Assembly: GCF_015767635.1 (NCBI RefSeq)
Contig: NZ_CP065230.1
Location: 1,860,001-1,924,000, forward strand
Direction of reading: 5' to 3'
Length of the DNA: 64,000 nucleotides
From: Halomonas sp. A40-4
Lineage (GTDB): Bacteria; Pseudomonadota; Gammaproteobacteria; Pseudomonadales; Halomonadaceae
A program made the translations under genes and the position numbers. How positions within the stretch are numbered: position 1 is the stretch's first letter; each line of letters starts with the position of its first letter. The notes beneath the pieces are model-generated. The model ran no database searches. It worked only from the letters and a program-made list of their open reading frames with translations, and had not been told where the DNA came from. This document shows positions 56,890 to 64,000 of the stretch, one piece after another.

Positions 56890-57086
56890 TCAGGGTTTTT
56901 ACTTATACTGCTTTGTCGATCACTGCGTTAACGTGCAGGAACGAATATACACCTAAATTTCTAATGTTAACTTTTTATCCAGTAACGGGGTGATGCGCCT
57001 GCTAGGTTCACGATTCACGATTGAACACACCCTCAGCCAAGAGGGAGTTACAGGCAACAACCTGTCAAGGTCAACAGCATAAATTC

Positions 57087-57773
57087 ATGAAATCTAATGA
57101 CAATACCATCCAGATACTACTGGCGGATGAACATCAGCTCGTTCTTTCTGCGATCAGCTCGCTTATTGAAACCTTTGATGACATGACGGTGATTGCCGAG
57201 GTTGGCTCTGCGCAACAGTTGCTGAAAGACGACGACGTATATACCGATGTTGATGTGGCACTCATCGACGCAACGTTGCTTTCGATGAAGGGAGTCGCGT
57301 CATTGAGTCGGCTCAGGAAACGGTGCCCCAAAGGGCGGGTCGTGATTCTATCGAGCTATTCCAGCGATAGTTTCATTCGCCGCCTTTTCGAAGAAGGGGC
57401 ACATGGATTTCTACATAAAAACGCTGACGTCGATACACTGGAATTGGCAATCAAGAAAGCGTCGATGGGCGAGTGTTTTGTATTTACTTCCATGGAACCT
57501 GAGCAATTCGTTGAAGCAGCCTCCGTTGTCGGGACCTCCGCCATCCCGGATAACCCCTTGACCTCGCGTCAATGCGAAGTTCTTGAGCTGGTGGCAAAAG
57601 GCTTTCGCAGCAAGGCCATTGCTGACCAGCTTAACGTCAGTATTAAAACCGTCGAGACCCATCGAGCCGATATTATGCGTCGCCTGGGGGTGAGGCATAC
57701 GGCAGGGCTTGTTCATGAAGCGATTCGATTTGGCTTATTGGTTTCACCCAACGAAACGGATGGACCTGAATGA
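57087..57773 (+). CDS. NarL/FixJ-family response regulator
   Basis: A two-component DNA-binding regulator. The receiver has A-D-E-H (acid pocket), the phospho-acceptor in V-A-L-I-D-A-T-L, S-S in V-V-I-L-S-S-Y, and Lys in F-L-H-K-N. The LuxR HTH at the C-terminus is complete: L-T-S-R-Q-C-E-V-L-E-L-V-A-K-G, then K-A-I-A-D-Q-L-N-V-S and K-T-V-E-T-H. I place the start at the ATG at 57087 (228 residues), but no good ribosome site is seen there or at the earlier TTG (57021). No histidine kinase gene is in the window, so its partner is unknown. Confidence 0.85.
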   Translation: MKSNDNTIQILLADEHQLVLSAISSLIETFDDMTVIAEVGSAQQLLKDDDVYTDVDVALIDATLLSMKGVASLSRLRKRCPKGRVVILSSYSSDSFIRRLFEEGAHGFLHKNADVDTLELAIKKASMGECFVFTSMEPEQFVEAASVVGTSAIPDNPLTSRQCEVLELVAKGFRSKAIADQLNVSIKTVETHRADIMRRLGVRHTAGLVHEAIRFGLLVSPNETDGPE

Positions 57774-57791
57774 ACAACACGATGGTTATCC

Positions 57792-58802
57792 ATGTCCTCG
57801 TTTAGTCCTTCCAGATGGCTGCCCGGTGGTCATTTGCAAACGCTGTATAGCCCATTCTTTCGTTCAGAACTGCTTTTAGCGCGCGAGCGTGAGCGGATGA
57901 CACTGAAAGATGGGGACTTCCTTGATCTCGACTGGTATGGCCGTCGTGACGACGATACGCCTTGCGTCATACTGCTACACGGGCTGACCGGCAGTTCTTC
58001 GTCACGTTATATCCTGGGCCAGCAGCAGGCGTTAGCCTTGAGAGGCTGGCAGAGTGTGGCCGTGAATTGGCGTGGCTGCTCTGGACAGCCCAATCAGCTC
58101 GCTCGCGGTTATCATTCTGGGGTGAGTGACGACCTGGCTGAGGTTGTCGGGATGCTATCCATGCGCCGACCGGCCCAGCCTCTGGCGGCCATTGGTTATT
58201 CGCTGGGCGGCAACGTCCTGTTGAAATACCTGGGCGAGCAGGGCAGTGCCACCCCGTTGCAGGCAGCCGCCGCCGTTTCGGTCCCGTTTCGTCTGGACCA
58301 CAGTGCCGAGAGGATTCGTCAGGGCATGTCGAAAATATATCAAGCCCGTTTTTTACGCGACCTGGGTCATTACATGAAAGACAAGCGCCAGCGATTCTCC
58401 ATCAATGGTGACCCCGATGAATACGCAAAGCTGTTAGCTTTGGGGTCGCTCAAGGGGATGTCCACGCTATGGGAATTCGATGAGCGAGTAACGGCCCCCT
58501 TGCATGGTTTTTCAAGTGCTGCCGACTATTACCAGCGATGCAGCAGTCTGTATTTTGTTTCGTCGATCACTGTGCCGACGCTGATCATCCAGGCACAAGA
58601 CGACCCCTTTCTTTATCCGGAAAGTGCACCACCTCCACAGTCATTACCTTCCAGCGTGACGCTTGAGTTTCACCGCCAAGGAGGGCACGTGGGCTTTATT
58701 GAAGGTACGCCCAGATCCCCCGGCTATTACCTGGAGCGGCGTCTGCCAGCGTGGTTGGCGTCTACGCTATCAAACGCCGAGAAGTGGGCGAGCTGCGCGT
58801 GA
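57792..58802 (+). CDS. yheT: YheT-type alpha/beta hydrolase
   Basis: A 336-residue hydrolase of the AB-hydrolase YheT/Abhd1-3 family. Landmarks are the N-terminal P-G-G-H-L-Q-T-L, oxyanion H-G-L-T-G-S-S-S-S, V-N-W-R-G-C-S-G, nucleophile G-Y-S-L-G-G-N-V-L, the acid in Q-A-Q-D-D-P-F, and the His in G-G-H-V-G-F. The natural substrate is not known; an ester or lipid is likely. It follows the NarL regulator after 18 bp on the same strand. Confidence 0.88.
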   Translation: MSSFSPSRWLPGGHLQTLYSPFFRSELLLARERERMTLKDGDFLDLDWYGRRDDDTPCVILLHGLTGSSSSRYILGQQQALALRGWQSVAVNWRGCSGQPNQLARGYHSGVSDDLAEVVGMLSMRRPAQPLAAIGYSLGGNVLLKYLGEQGSATPLQAAAAVSVPFRLDHSAERIRQGMSKIYQARFLRDLGHYMKDKRQRFSINGDPDEYAKLLALGSLKGMSTLWEFDERVTAPLHGFSSAADYYQRCSSLYFVSSITVPTLIIQAQDDPFLYPESAPPPQSLPSSVTLEFHRQGGHVGFIEGTPRSPGYYLERRLPAWLASTLSNAEKWASCA

Positions 58803-58879
58803 AATATTGATTGTGTTAGTGAGGCGTTGCACTACTATGCAGCTATAAGGCTCATTGGGAGCCCTTATGGAAAGACGCC

Positions 58880-59041
58880 ATGCTAAAAGGTCTGATTATC
58901 TGTTTTGCTGTGCTGTTTGCACAATTAGCGGTACTGCATGTGATTGACACGCGTCTCTACAACTCATCGCAGGACGCACGTCAAACCGCGGTGACCAAGA
59001 CCACACCGCTGAAAGACGATGAGGAAGACGTGCAAAGTTGA
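58880..59041 (+). CDS. Small single-pass membrane protein
   Basis: A 53-residue protein with one hydrophobic N-terminal helix (~4-22, L-I-I-C-F-A-V-L-F-A-Q-L-A-V-L) and a polar, acidic C-terminal tail (D-D-E-E-D). A GGAAAG site is 8-9 nt before the ATG. It lies 77 bp after yheT and before the convergent secreted hydrolase gene. No family is recognised. The clean amphipathic layout and ribosome site favour a real gene. Confidence 0.5.
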   Translation: MLKGLIICFAVLFAQLAVLHVIDTRLYNSSQDARQTAVTKTTPLKDDEEDVQS

Positions 59042-59090
59042 GGCGCGGACATCAACATACCCAGCGGGTCTAACCGCTGGGTCACTCGAT

Positions 59091-59852
59091 TTAGAGCATG
59101 TCCTCCAGCCAGACCGTAAAGGCTTGCCAGGAGCGCCGGTCGGCACGTTCATGGTAAGCATCACTTCCGAAGACGCTAAAGGCGTGTGGCGCGCCAGAAT
59201 AGATACCGACTTCGTAGGTAACTTCGGCGTTTTCCAGTTCGCCGGCCAGGGTCGCTACATCGCCGAGGCTCACCGATGAATCGGCGCCACCGTGGGCAAT
59301 GAAGATCGGTGCCGTATCACTTGAATAGGCCTGCCCCTCGGGCGTGGTCAACCCACCATGAAAACTGGCATACGCCGCAATATCTTCGGCCTCATCAGAA
59401 CGGGCGATCTCCAGTGCCACTGCACCGCCAAAGCAGTACCCCATGATCACGGTGTTATCGGCGGCACCCTGTTGCCTTGCCTGCGAAAGGCCACCGAGGG
59501 TAAGCGCTCTCATCCGTTCCCTGTCTTCGTAAAGCCGATTGGTGGCCGCCCGTTTGTCTTCAACTGCCTGGGGCCGGTTGCCTTCCCCGAACAGGTCCAA
59601 GGCAAACACGTCAAAGCCTTTTTCGGCGAGCATATCGGCACGTTCCCGCTCATAATCATCCAGCCCGTCCCAGTCATGAACGATCAGCACGCTGCCTTGT
59701 GCGTCGTCACCACCCGAGACGAAATAACCTTCGAAATCTTCATCATTGATGGAGTAAGCCACATCCTGCCCGGCGGGGGAGAAAGCAAAAGTAGCCTGAG
59801 CCAATGACATCAGCACGATGGTGCTGGCAGGGAATAGAATTTTTTTCATCAT
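59091..59852 (-). CDS. Secreted dienelactone hydrolase family protein
   Basis: A periplasmic member of the dienelactone hydrolase family, 253 residues from the ATG at 59852. The signal peptide M-M-K-K-I-L-F-P ... A-Q-A-T-F-A is clear. The catalytic Cys is in M-G-Y-C-F-G-G-A-V, the acid in H-G-G-A-D-S-S, and the His in G-A-P-H-A-F. It is not a near copy of the cytosolic homologue at 47670-48410. The reaction on a natural substrate is unknown. Confidence 0.87.
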   Translation of the reverse strand: MMKKILFPASTIVLMSLAQATFAFSPAGQDVAYSINDEDFEGYFVSGGDDAQGSVLIVHDWDGLDDYERERADMLAEKGFDVFALDLFGEGNRPQAVEDKRAATNRLYEDRERMRALTLGGLSQARQQGAADNTVIMGYCFGGAVALEIARSDEAEDIAAYASFHGGLTTPEGQAYSSDTAPIFIAHGGADSSVSLGDVATLAGELENAEVTYEVGIYSGAPHAFSVFGSDAYHERADRRSWQAFTVWLEDML

Positions 59853-60042
59853 CTTGGTGTCCAAGGTGGGAATGGGTATCAAGGAGGTTCTTAGCAAGCA
59901 TAGCTAACGCTTGCTAAACTGACACAATGTTGAAAGTCTCAACGCTGAAAGACTAATAGCGTGGAAGACAAAGACTTGCGTCTGGAACTCGGTAACGGCA
60001 TGCTGGTCAACTGTTTGATAGATCATTACGGAGCATGAACAC

Positions 60043-60723
60043 ATGAGTTACAACGACTCGCATATTGCGCAATCAGCCTCTGGCGGTGTAGCCAATTCGG
60101 TTAGCACCAACAAAGTGCTGCGTAACACCTACGCGTTGTTGGCGATGACGCTACTTTTCTCTGCGGTCACCGCAGGCGCCTCCGTCGCGATGGGCGTTCA
60201 GCAACTGAACATCTTCGTGTTCTTCATTGGTGCTTACGGGTTGATGTTCCTGGTCCATAAAACGGCCAATTCAGCGCTAGGGCTGCTTTCTACCTTTGCC
60301 TTCACAGGCTTCATGGGCTTCACCTTAGGGCCGATCCTGTCCGCCTACCTGGCACTGCCCAATGGCGGCGCCTTGATCATGAATGCCCTGGCCATGACCG
60401 GCATCACCTTCATCGGCCTATCAGCCGTCGCCCTGATAACGAAGAAAGATTTTGGCTTCCTGGCCAACTTCATGGTGGCCGGTGCCATCGTGCTGGTGCT
60501 CGCGATGGTGGCGGCGTTGATTTTCAACATCCCCGCGCTTTCACTGATGGTATCGGCTGGCTTCGTACTGTTTTCTTCAGCGGCCATTCTTTACCAGACC
60601 AGTGAAATCATCCATCGCCAGGGTGAGACGAATTATATTCTGGCCACCATCACGCTCTTCGTCTCTATCTACAACCTGTTTATCAGCCTGCTGTCGCTGC
60701 TCGGTTTCATGAGCAACGAGTAA
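60043..60723 (+). CDS. Bax inhibitor-1/YccA family membrane protein
   Basis: A 226-residue, seven-helix inner-membrane protein of the UPF0005/BI-1 group. Landmarks are the N-terminal V-L-R-N-T-Y-A-L-L-A-M-T, G-F-T-L-G-P-I-L, and the closing S-I-Y-N-L-F-I-S-L-L-S-L. YccA members bind and modulate the FtsH protease; YbhL and others are less known. GGAG precedes the ATG. A terminator 34 bp after the stop makes it monocistronic. Confidence 0.9.
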   Translation: MSYNDSHIAQSASGGVANSVSTNKVLRNTYALLAMTLLFSAVTAGASVAMGVQQLNIFVFFIGAYGLMFLVHKTANSALGLLSTFAFTGFMGFTLGPILSAYLALPNGGALIMNALAMTGITFIGLSAVALITKKDFGFLANFMVAGAIVLVLAMVAALIFNIPALSLMVSAGFVLFSSAAILYQTSEIIHRQGETNYILATITLFVSIYNLFISLLSLLGFMSNE

Positions 60724-60756
60724 CCCATCTGGCGTTACACATAGCAGCATGTCTCA

Positions 60757-60785
60757 ACAGACCCTATTACCAGGGTCTGTTTTTT
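60757..60785 (+). terminator. Rho-independent terminator
   Basis: A 9-bp perfect stem (ACAGACCCT/AGGGTCTGT) with a 6-nt loop is followed by T5. It ends the Bax-inhibitor-like transcript and insulates the tus genes. Confidence 0.92.
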
Positions 60786-60828
60786 GTTATATGCAGGATG
60801 TCACTCGCCACACCGATAGGTAAGGGCA

Positions 60829-61221
60829 ATGAATTACGGACTGTTAGTCATGGGGGCCCCCTACAGCCAGCCGGCGCCTCATTCGGCGCTCAGGTTTGCC
60901 CATGCGGTGCTGGCAAGGGGGCATCAGCTCGCCGGCGTTTTCTTTTATCACGACGGTGTTCATAATGCGTCAATGCTAATGACCCCGCCGCAGGATGAGT
61001 TGAACCTGCGCGAAGCCTGGAAAGCGCTTCATAAAGACCACAATGTGGCGCTGGATGTATGTATCGCCGCGGCGCTGAGGCGTGGTGTCATCAGTCAATC
61101 TGAAGCATCCCGCCATGGCCATGATGCCTTTAACCTGGAAGCTCCCTTTGAGCTGACCGGGCTTGGTCAGTTGCTGACGCTGCAACAACGCTGCGATCGT
61201 TTGATTACCTTTGCCAGTTGA
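60829..61221 (+). CDS. tusD: Sulfur relay protein TusD
   Basis: TusD takes persulfide sulfur from TusA within the TusBCD complex, for 2-thiolation of tRNA wobble uridine by MnmA. The 130-residue DsrE-fold protein has the active Cys in D-V-C-I-A-A-A-L-R-R-G-V (C78). A TAAGG site precedes the ATG. It is the first of tusDCB followed by tusE, in canonical order. Confidence 0.92.
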   Translation: MNYGLLVMGAPYSQPAPHSALRFAHAVLARGHQLAGVFFYHDGVHNASMLMTPPQDELNLREAWKALHKDHNVALDVCIAAALRRGVISQSEASRHGHDAFNLEAPFELTGLGQLLTLQQRCDRLITFAS

Positions 61222-61229
61222 GGCCGTCC

Positions 61230-61595
61230 ATGCATGAATCAGAAGACCTGTTGGTGATCATTCGTCATGCTCCCCATAATTCGAACTGGCTGCGTGAGGG
61301 ACTTGACGCCGCTCTGGTTGGCGCCGCCTTTGGGCAATCTGTCAGGCTGCTGTTCATGGGGCAGGGTGCGTTGGCACTGTGCAGGGAACAGCAGGCAGGC
61401 GCCCCGGGGCAAAAGGCCAGTCTGCCGACCATCGACATGCTCGAGATGTACGATATCGACCAGTTGAATGTCCCCCAGCGAGTGCTCGACGACCTCAAGC
61501 TTCCTCTCGATGCGCTTGTCGATGGCGTAACACCGCTCAGCGAGGAGCAAGTCAAAGCGCTGTTTAGCCAAAACCGCCCGATCCTCAACTTCTAG
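61230..61595 (+). CDS. tusC: Sulfur relay protein TusC
   Basis: The TusBCD subunit of the DsrF type, 121 residues from the ATG at 61230 with GAGG 6 nt upstream. A TTG at 61218 inside tusD is the alternative. Typical are the early I-I-R-H-A-P-H-N-S and L-L-F-M-G-Q-G-A-L. It starts 8 bp after tusD. Confidence 0.9.
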   Translation: MHESEDLLVIIRHAPHNSNWLREGLDAALVGAAFGQSVRLLFMGQGALALCREQQAGAPGQKASLPTIDMLEMYDIDQLNVPQRVLDDLKLPLDALVDGVTPLSEEQVKALFSQNRPILNF

Positions 61596-61603
61596 GGTGT
61601 TTC

Positions 61604-61894
61604 ATGATCCTGCATATTTTGACAACCCCTCCCACCCATGAGGCCGCCCAGCAGGTCGAGCAGGCCATTCAGGCGGGGGATACGCTGTTGCTGACCGAAG
61701 CAGGCGTGATGGCGGCGCTTAACCCAGATTTACACTGCTGGACGCAGAATGACTACGCGGTATTTTTGCTTGAAGAAGACCTCGTCGCCCGAGGGCTCTC
61801 AAGCATTGCCGCAACCCATGGGTTGGCGGCCGTGGATATGGAAGGGTTTGTAGCGCTGACTGAGCAGCATGCACAGTCGGTCACCTGGTATTGA
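61604..61894 (+). CDS. tusB: Sulfur relay protein TusB
   Basis: The smallest TusBCD subunit (DsrH type), 96 residues, opening M-I-L-H-I-L with the D-T-L-L-L-T-E-A-G-V strand-turn. It starts 8 bp after tusC. Confidence 0.9.
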   Translation: MILHILTTPPTHEAAQQVEQAIQAGDTLLLTEAGVMAALNPDLHCWTQNDYAVFLLEEDLVARGLSSIAATHGLAAVDMEGFVALTEQHAQSVTWY

Positions 61895-61911
61895 ATAGCT
61901 GATAGGCAACA

Positions 61912-62250
61912 GTGAGTACTCTGATGGAGAACACCGACGCTAACGTACTGCTTGATCCGGAAGGGTACCTCGTCGACATGAGTGACTGGTCAGAAGCGGT
62001 TGCTGACCAGTTGGCCGTCGATGAAGGCATCGAATTGACGTCCGAGCACTGGGAAATCATCCACTTGGCGCGCGGTTTCTATCGCCGTTATGAAATGGCA
62101 CCGGCAATGCGACCGCTCGTCAAAGCCACTCAGCAGACGCTGGGTAGTGACAAGGGCCGCTCTATTTACCTGATGCGGCTCTTTCCTGGCAGTACCGCCA
62201 AGGTGGTAGCGCGCATTGCAGGGCTTCCCAAACCCACCAACTGCCTTTGA
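61912..62250 (+). CDS. tusE: Sulfur relay protein TusE (DsrC family)
   Basis: TusE accepts sulfur from TusD and hands it to MnmA. The 112-residue protein has the DsrC fold signatures L-D-P-E-G-Y-L-V-D-M-S-D-W and the flexible C-terminal arm ending P-K-P-T-N-C-L, with the essential penultimate Cys. The arm's second Cys of true sulfite-reductase DsrC is absent, supporting TusE over DsrC. The start is a GTG with AGG 6 nt upstream; an ATG four codons later is possible. Confidence 0.92.
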   Translation: MSTLMENTDANVLLDPEGYLVDMSDWSEAVADQLAVDEGIELTSEHWEIIHLARGFYRRYEMAPAMRPLVKATQQTLGSDKGRSIYLMRLFPGSTAKVVARIAGLPKPTNCL

Positions 62251-62283
62251 AAACAGCCAGGTTGCGTAACCGCTGGTCGGCCG

Positions 62284-63225
62284 TTAGCTCGATGCCGCAA
62301 AAGGCAGGCCCAGCAATGCCTTGAGATGCGCCTCCACACCGCTTGCCAGCGATGTCGGGTTATAGCCGCCCTCCAGCGAGGAGACAAGCCGGTTATCGGC
62401 ATACAGCGTGGCAATTTCCATCGCCATGTGCGTGATCCAGTAGAAGTCCTCATCCACCAGGCATACATCGCCCATGGGGTCATCACGGTGGGCATCGAAC
62501 CCGGCGGACATCATCACCAGGTCAGGCTTGAAGCGGTGCAACGCCGGTAGCCATTGGCTTTCAAGCAGGCGACGGAATTCGGGCCCTTGCGTGCCGACTT
62601 CCAGGGGCGTATTGACGACGTTTTGCCATTCGCTACGTAAATATCGCCATGGGTAGAAGGGATACTGGAAGCTGGTGCAGATCAGCACATCCGGATCATT
62701 CTTGAAAATATCGATCGTGCCGTTGCACTGGTGGACGTCAAAATCCAGGATGGCAATGCGCTGGGCACCGTAGCGTTCCCTTGCATAGGCCGCGCCGACC
62801 GCGATGTTGTTGTAAAAGCAAAACCCCATCGCCTCGGCGGCTTCGGCATGATGCCCAGGCGGACGAATCGCACAAAACACATTATCGGCTTGGCGCTTGA
62901 AGACCTGATCGATCCCTTTGATAACCGCACCAGCGGCATAACGAGCGGCTTTCAGGCTATCCGGGTTCATCAGGGTGTCGTTATCAAGCGATACGATGCC
63001 TTGCTCGGGCAGACATTTGGTAAGGGCGTTAAGATGACGTGTGGCGTGCACTCGATTGAGTGCCGCTTCATCCGCTTCCCTGGCATCGGCCTGCATGGTT
63101 TGCTGCAATAAGCCTGACAATGCCAGACGCGCTCGAATCGCCTCCAGTCGATGAGGGTTTTCAGGATGTTCCGGCCCCATATGATGCAATAAGCAGTCCG
63201 GGTGGGTAAGGTAGGCAGTGATCAT
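62284..63225 (-). CDS. Histone-deacetylase-family (class II/AcuC-like) hydrolase
   Basis: A zinc amidohydrolase of the arginase/deacetylase fold, 313 residues. Conserved parts: H-P-E-N-P-H-R-L, the His pair in R-P-P-G-H-H-A-E, F-C-F-Y-N-N, zinc ligands Asp and His in D-F-D-V-H, the third Asp in S-A-G-F-D-A-H, and E-G-G-Y. The usual D-V-H-H-G-N-G-T reads D-V-H-Q-C-N-G-T, changing two residues beside the zinc site but not the ligands. Bacterial members deacetylate lysines (AcuC) or polyamines. It is divergent from a Pat-like gene, with 104 bp between the starts, so lysine deacetylation is a reasonable guess. Confidence 0.87.
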   Translation of the reverse strand: MITAYLTHPDCLLHHMGPEHPENPHRLEAIRARLALSGLLQQTMQADAREADEAALNRVHATRHLNALTKCLPEQGIVSLDNDTLMNPDSLKAARYAAGAVIKGIDQVFKRQADNVFCAIRPPGHHAEAAEAMGFCFYNNIAVGAAYARERYGAQRIAILDFDVHQCNGTIDIFKNDPDVLICTSFQYPFYPWRYLRSEWQNVVNTPLEVGTQGPEFRRLLESQWLPALHRFKPDLVMMSAGFDAHRDDPMGDVCLVDEDFYWITHMAMEIATLYADNRLVSSLEGGYNPTSLASGVEAHLKALLGLPFAASS

Positions 63226-63329
63226 TCAAGCGCTCCATGGTAGCTAGTATCACCTTAATCGCGACACGCTGATAGGCGACAGTGTCCATAAGTCTTACAT
63301 CGCGCTGCACCGTTCCAGGAGAGGCAAAC

Positions 63330-64000
63330 GTGAGTACACGTTTCTTGCACCATTTTTTCGAACCCCGCACGCTTGCCGTCATTGGCGCATCCGAGAACCC
63401 AGCGTCGCTTGGGGGCTTGGTGCTTCGCAATATTCATGAAGGCGGGTTCAAGGGGCGACGTTGGGCGGTTAATCTGAAAGGCTATGATCAGGTCTTCGGT
63501 GACCCCTGTGTCAAGCGCGTTGACGACTTGCCTGAGGTGCCTGACCTCGCCATCATCTGCTCGCCCATTGACGGGGTGCCCAAATTGATCCACCAGTTGG
63601 GCAAGTTTGGGGTCAAAGCCGCCCTGGTACTTTCCGGTGGCGCTTATCTGGATCGCGACACGGGCAATAAAGGCTCGATACGCGAGCGCATGCTGAAGGC
63701 TGCCCGTGAATCCGGCATCCGCGTGCTGGGGCCTGAGTGCATGGGCCTTATCGTGCCAGCTAAAAAACTCAATGCCTCATATGCCAGTCAGCCGGTCAAG
63801 GCAGGCCGAGTGGCGTATCTTGGCCAGTCAGGCATGTTGGCCAACGCCATGATCGATTGGGCAGCCGGGCGCGATGTGGGGTTTTCGCACCTGATTACCG
63901 TGGGTGACAGTGTCGATGTGCTATTGCCGGATCTGATCGATTACGTAAATCAGTTCTCTCCGGCGCAGGCAATTCTGCTCCATCTTGAGCGGATTTCCGA
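63330..64000 (+). CDS. Pat/YfiQ-like acyl-CoA synthetase family protein, N-terminal part
   Basis: The frame is open to the end of the window (223 codons), so the gene is truncated by the window edge. The start is a GTG with CAGGAGAGG upstream. The visible part is the CoA-binding domain (~1-130; F-E-P-R-T-L-A-V-I-G-A-S, then L-G-P-E-C-M-G-L), followed by the succinyl-CoA-synthetase-like flavodoxin domain (L-N-A-S-Y, G-Q-S-G-M-L-A-N). The wording I-D-W-A-A-G-R-D-V-G-F-S and V-G-D-S-V-D is that of Pat/YfiQ protein lysine acetyltransferases. Plain ADP-forming acetyl-CoA synthetases share the fold. Whether a GNAT domain follows decides the call and lies outside the window. Confidence 0.75.
   Translation, partial: MSTRFLHHFFEPRTLAVIGASENPASLGGLVLRNIHEGGFKGRRWAVNLKGYDQVFGDPCVKRVDDLPEVPDLAIICSPIDGVPKLIHQLGKFGVKAALVLSGGAYLDRDTGNKGSIRERMLKAARESGIRVLGPECMGLIVPAKKLNASYASQPVKAGRVAYLGQSGMLANAMIDWAAGRDVGFSHLITVGDSVDVLLPDLIDYVNQFSPAQAILLHLERIS

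Noticed and set aside
57007-57020. A tandem TTCACGA TTCACGA repeat before the NarL-type regulator
   Set aside because: Only two 7-bp units, with no matching site elsewhere nearby; too short to call a binding site.
1-64000. CRISPR arrays, insertion sequences, integrons or toxin-antitoxin pairs
   Set aside because: No regularly spaced repeats, transposase motifs, attC-like sites or paired small antitoxin/toxin genes were seen on either strand.

Overview
The window looks like chromosomal DNA of a moderately halophilic gammaproteobacterium close to Halomonas (Halomonadaceae). The evidence is the lpxH-ppiB/glnS-cysS and gloB-yafS-rnhA-dnaQ gene orders, a complete tusDCBE set, two osmolyte uptake systems (a yehZYXW/OsmF-type ABC transporter and a BCCT carrier), a K+/H+ antiporter, and an outer-membrane/LPS gene set. 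The genus is an inference from gene content; no rRNA is present. Coding density is high. There is no CRISPR array, insertion sequence or intact prophage.

Layout. 1-6.2 kb: the end of ppiD, a bidirectional terminator, lpxH and ppiB, then glnS and cysS. 6.3-10.2 kb: the four-gene OsmF/Yeh ABC importer behind a sigma-70-like promoter. 10.3-15.6 kb: E1alpha, E1beta and E2 of a branched-chain 2-oxoacid dehydrogenase of mitochondrial type, followed 12 bp later by a Hanks-type protein kinase with a large unknown C-terminal half. 15.6-21.7 kb: SulP transporter, chemotaxis transducer, RarD permease, omega-amidase and RsuA. 21.8-29.6 kb (minus strand): gloB, mltD-like transglycosylase and the yejABEF peptide importer. 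29.6-34.3 kb: yafS-like methyltransferase, rnhA, dnaQ, nudC, an SCP2 protein, sohB and an ArsR regulator with a perfect palindrome just upstream of its start codon. 34.6-42.2 kb: prpE, a preQ1-I riboswitch with its yhhQ transporter gene, a ybfF-like esterase, cho, an orphan NMT1-type binding protein, a K+/H+ antiporter and tRNA-Ser(UGA).

42.2-59 kb is the most accessory-like part. It holds a small basic ORF and a lambda-type phosphatase behind the tRNA, a cation exchanger with an altered first alpha-repeat, a membrane GGDEF protein, an FAD oxidase, a dienelactone hydrolase, a BCCT carrier and an XpaC/TelA pair. It also holds a c-di-GMP block (PAS-GGDEF, a decayed relative, GAF-GGDEF-EAL) beside two paralogous response regulators, one of which lacks a DNA-binding domain. 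59-64 kb: secreted dienelactone hydrolase, Bax-inhibitor-like protein, tusDCBE, and a histone-deacetylase-family gene divergent from the start of a Pat-like acyl-CoA synthetase/acetyltransferase gene that runs off the window.

Most promising leads. First, the kinase attached to a mitochondrial-type BCKDH whose E1alpha keeps the serine loop that is phosphorylated in mammals. Second, the translational preQ1-I riboswitch upstream of yhhQ. Third, the deacetylase/acetyltransferase pair. Fourth, the recombination scar in the c-di-GMP block. All calls come from reading the sequence and recalling family motifs; no database search was run.
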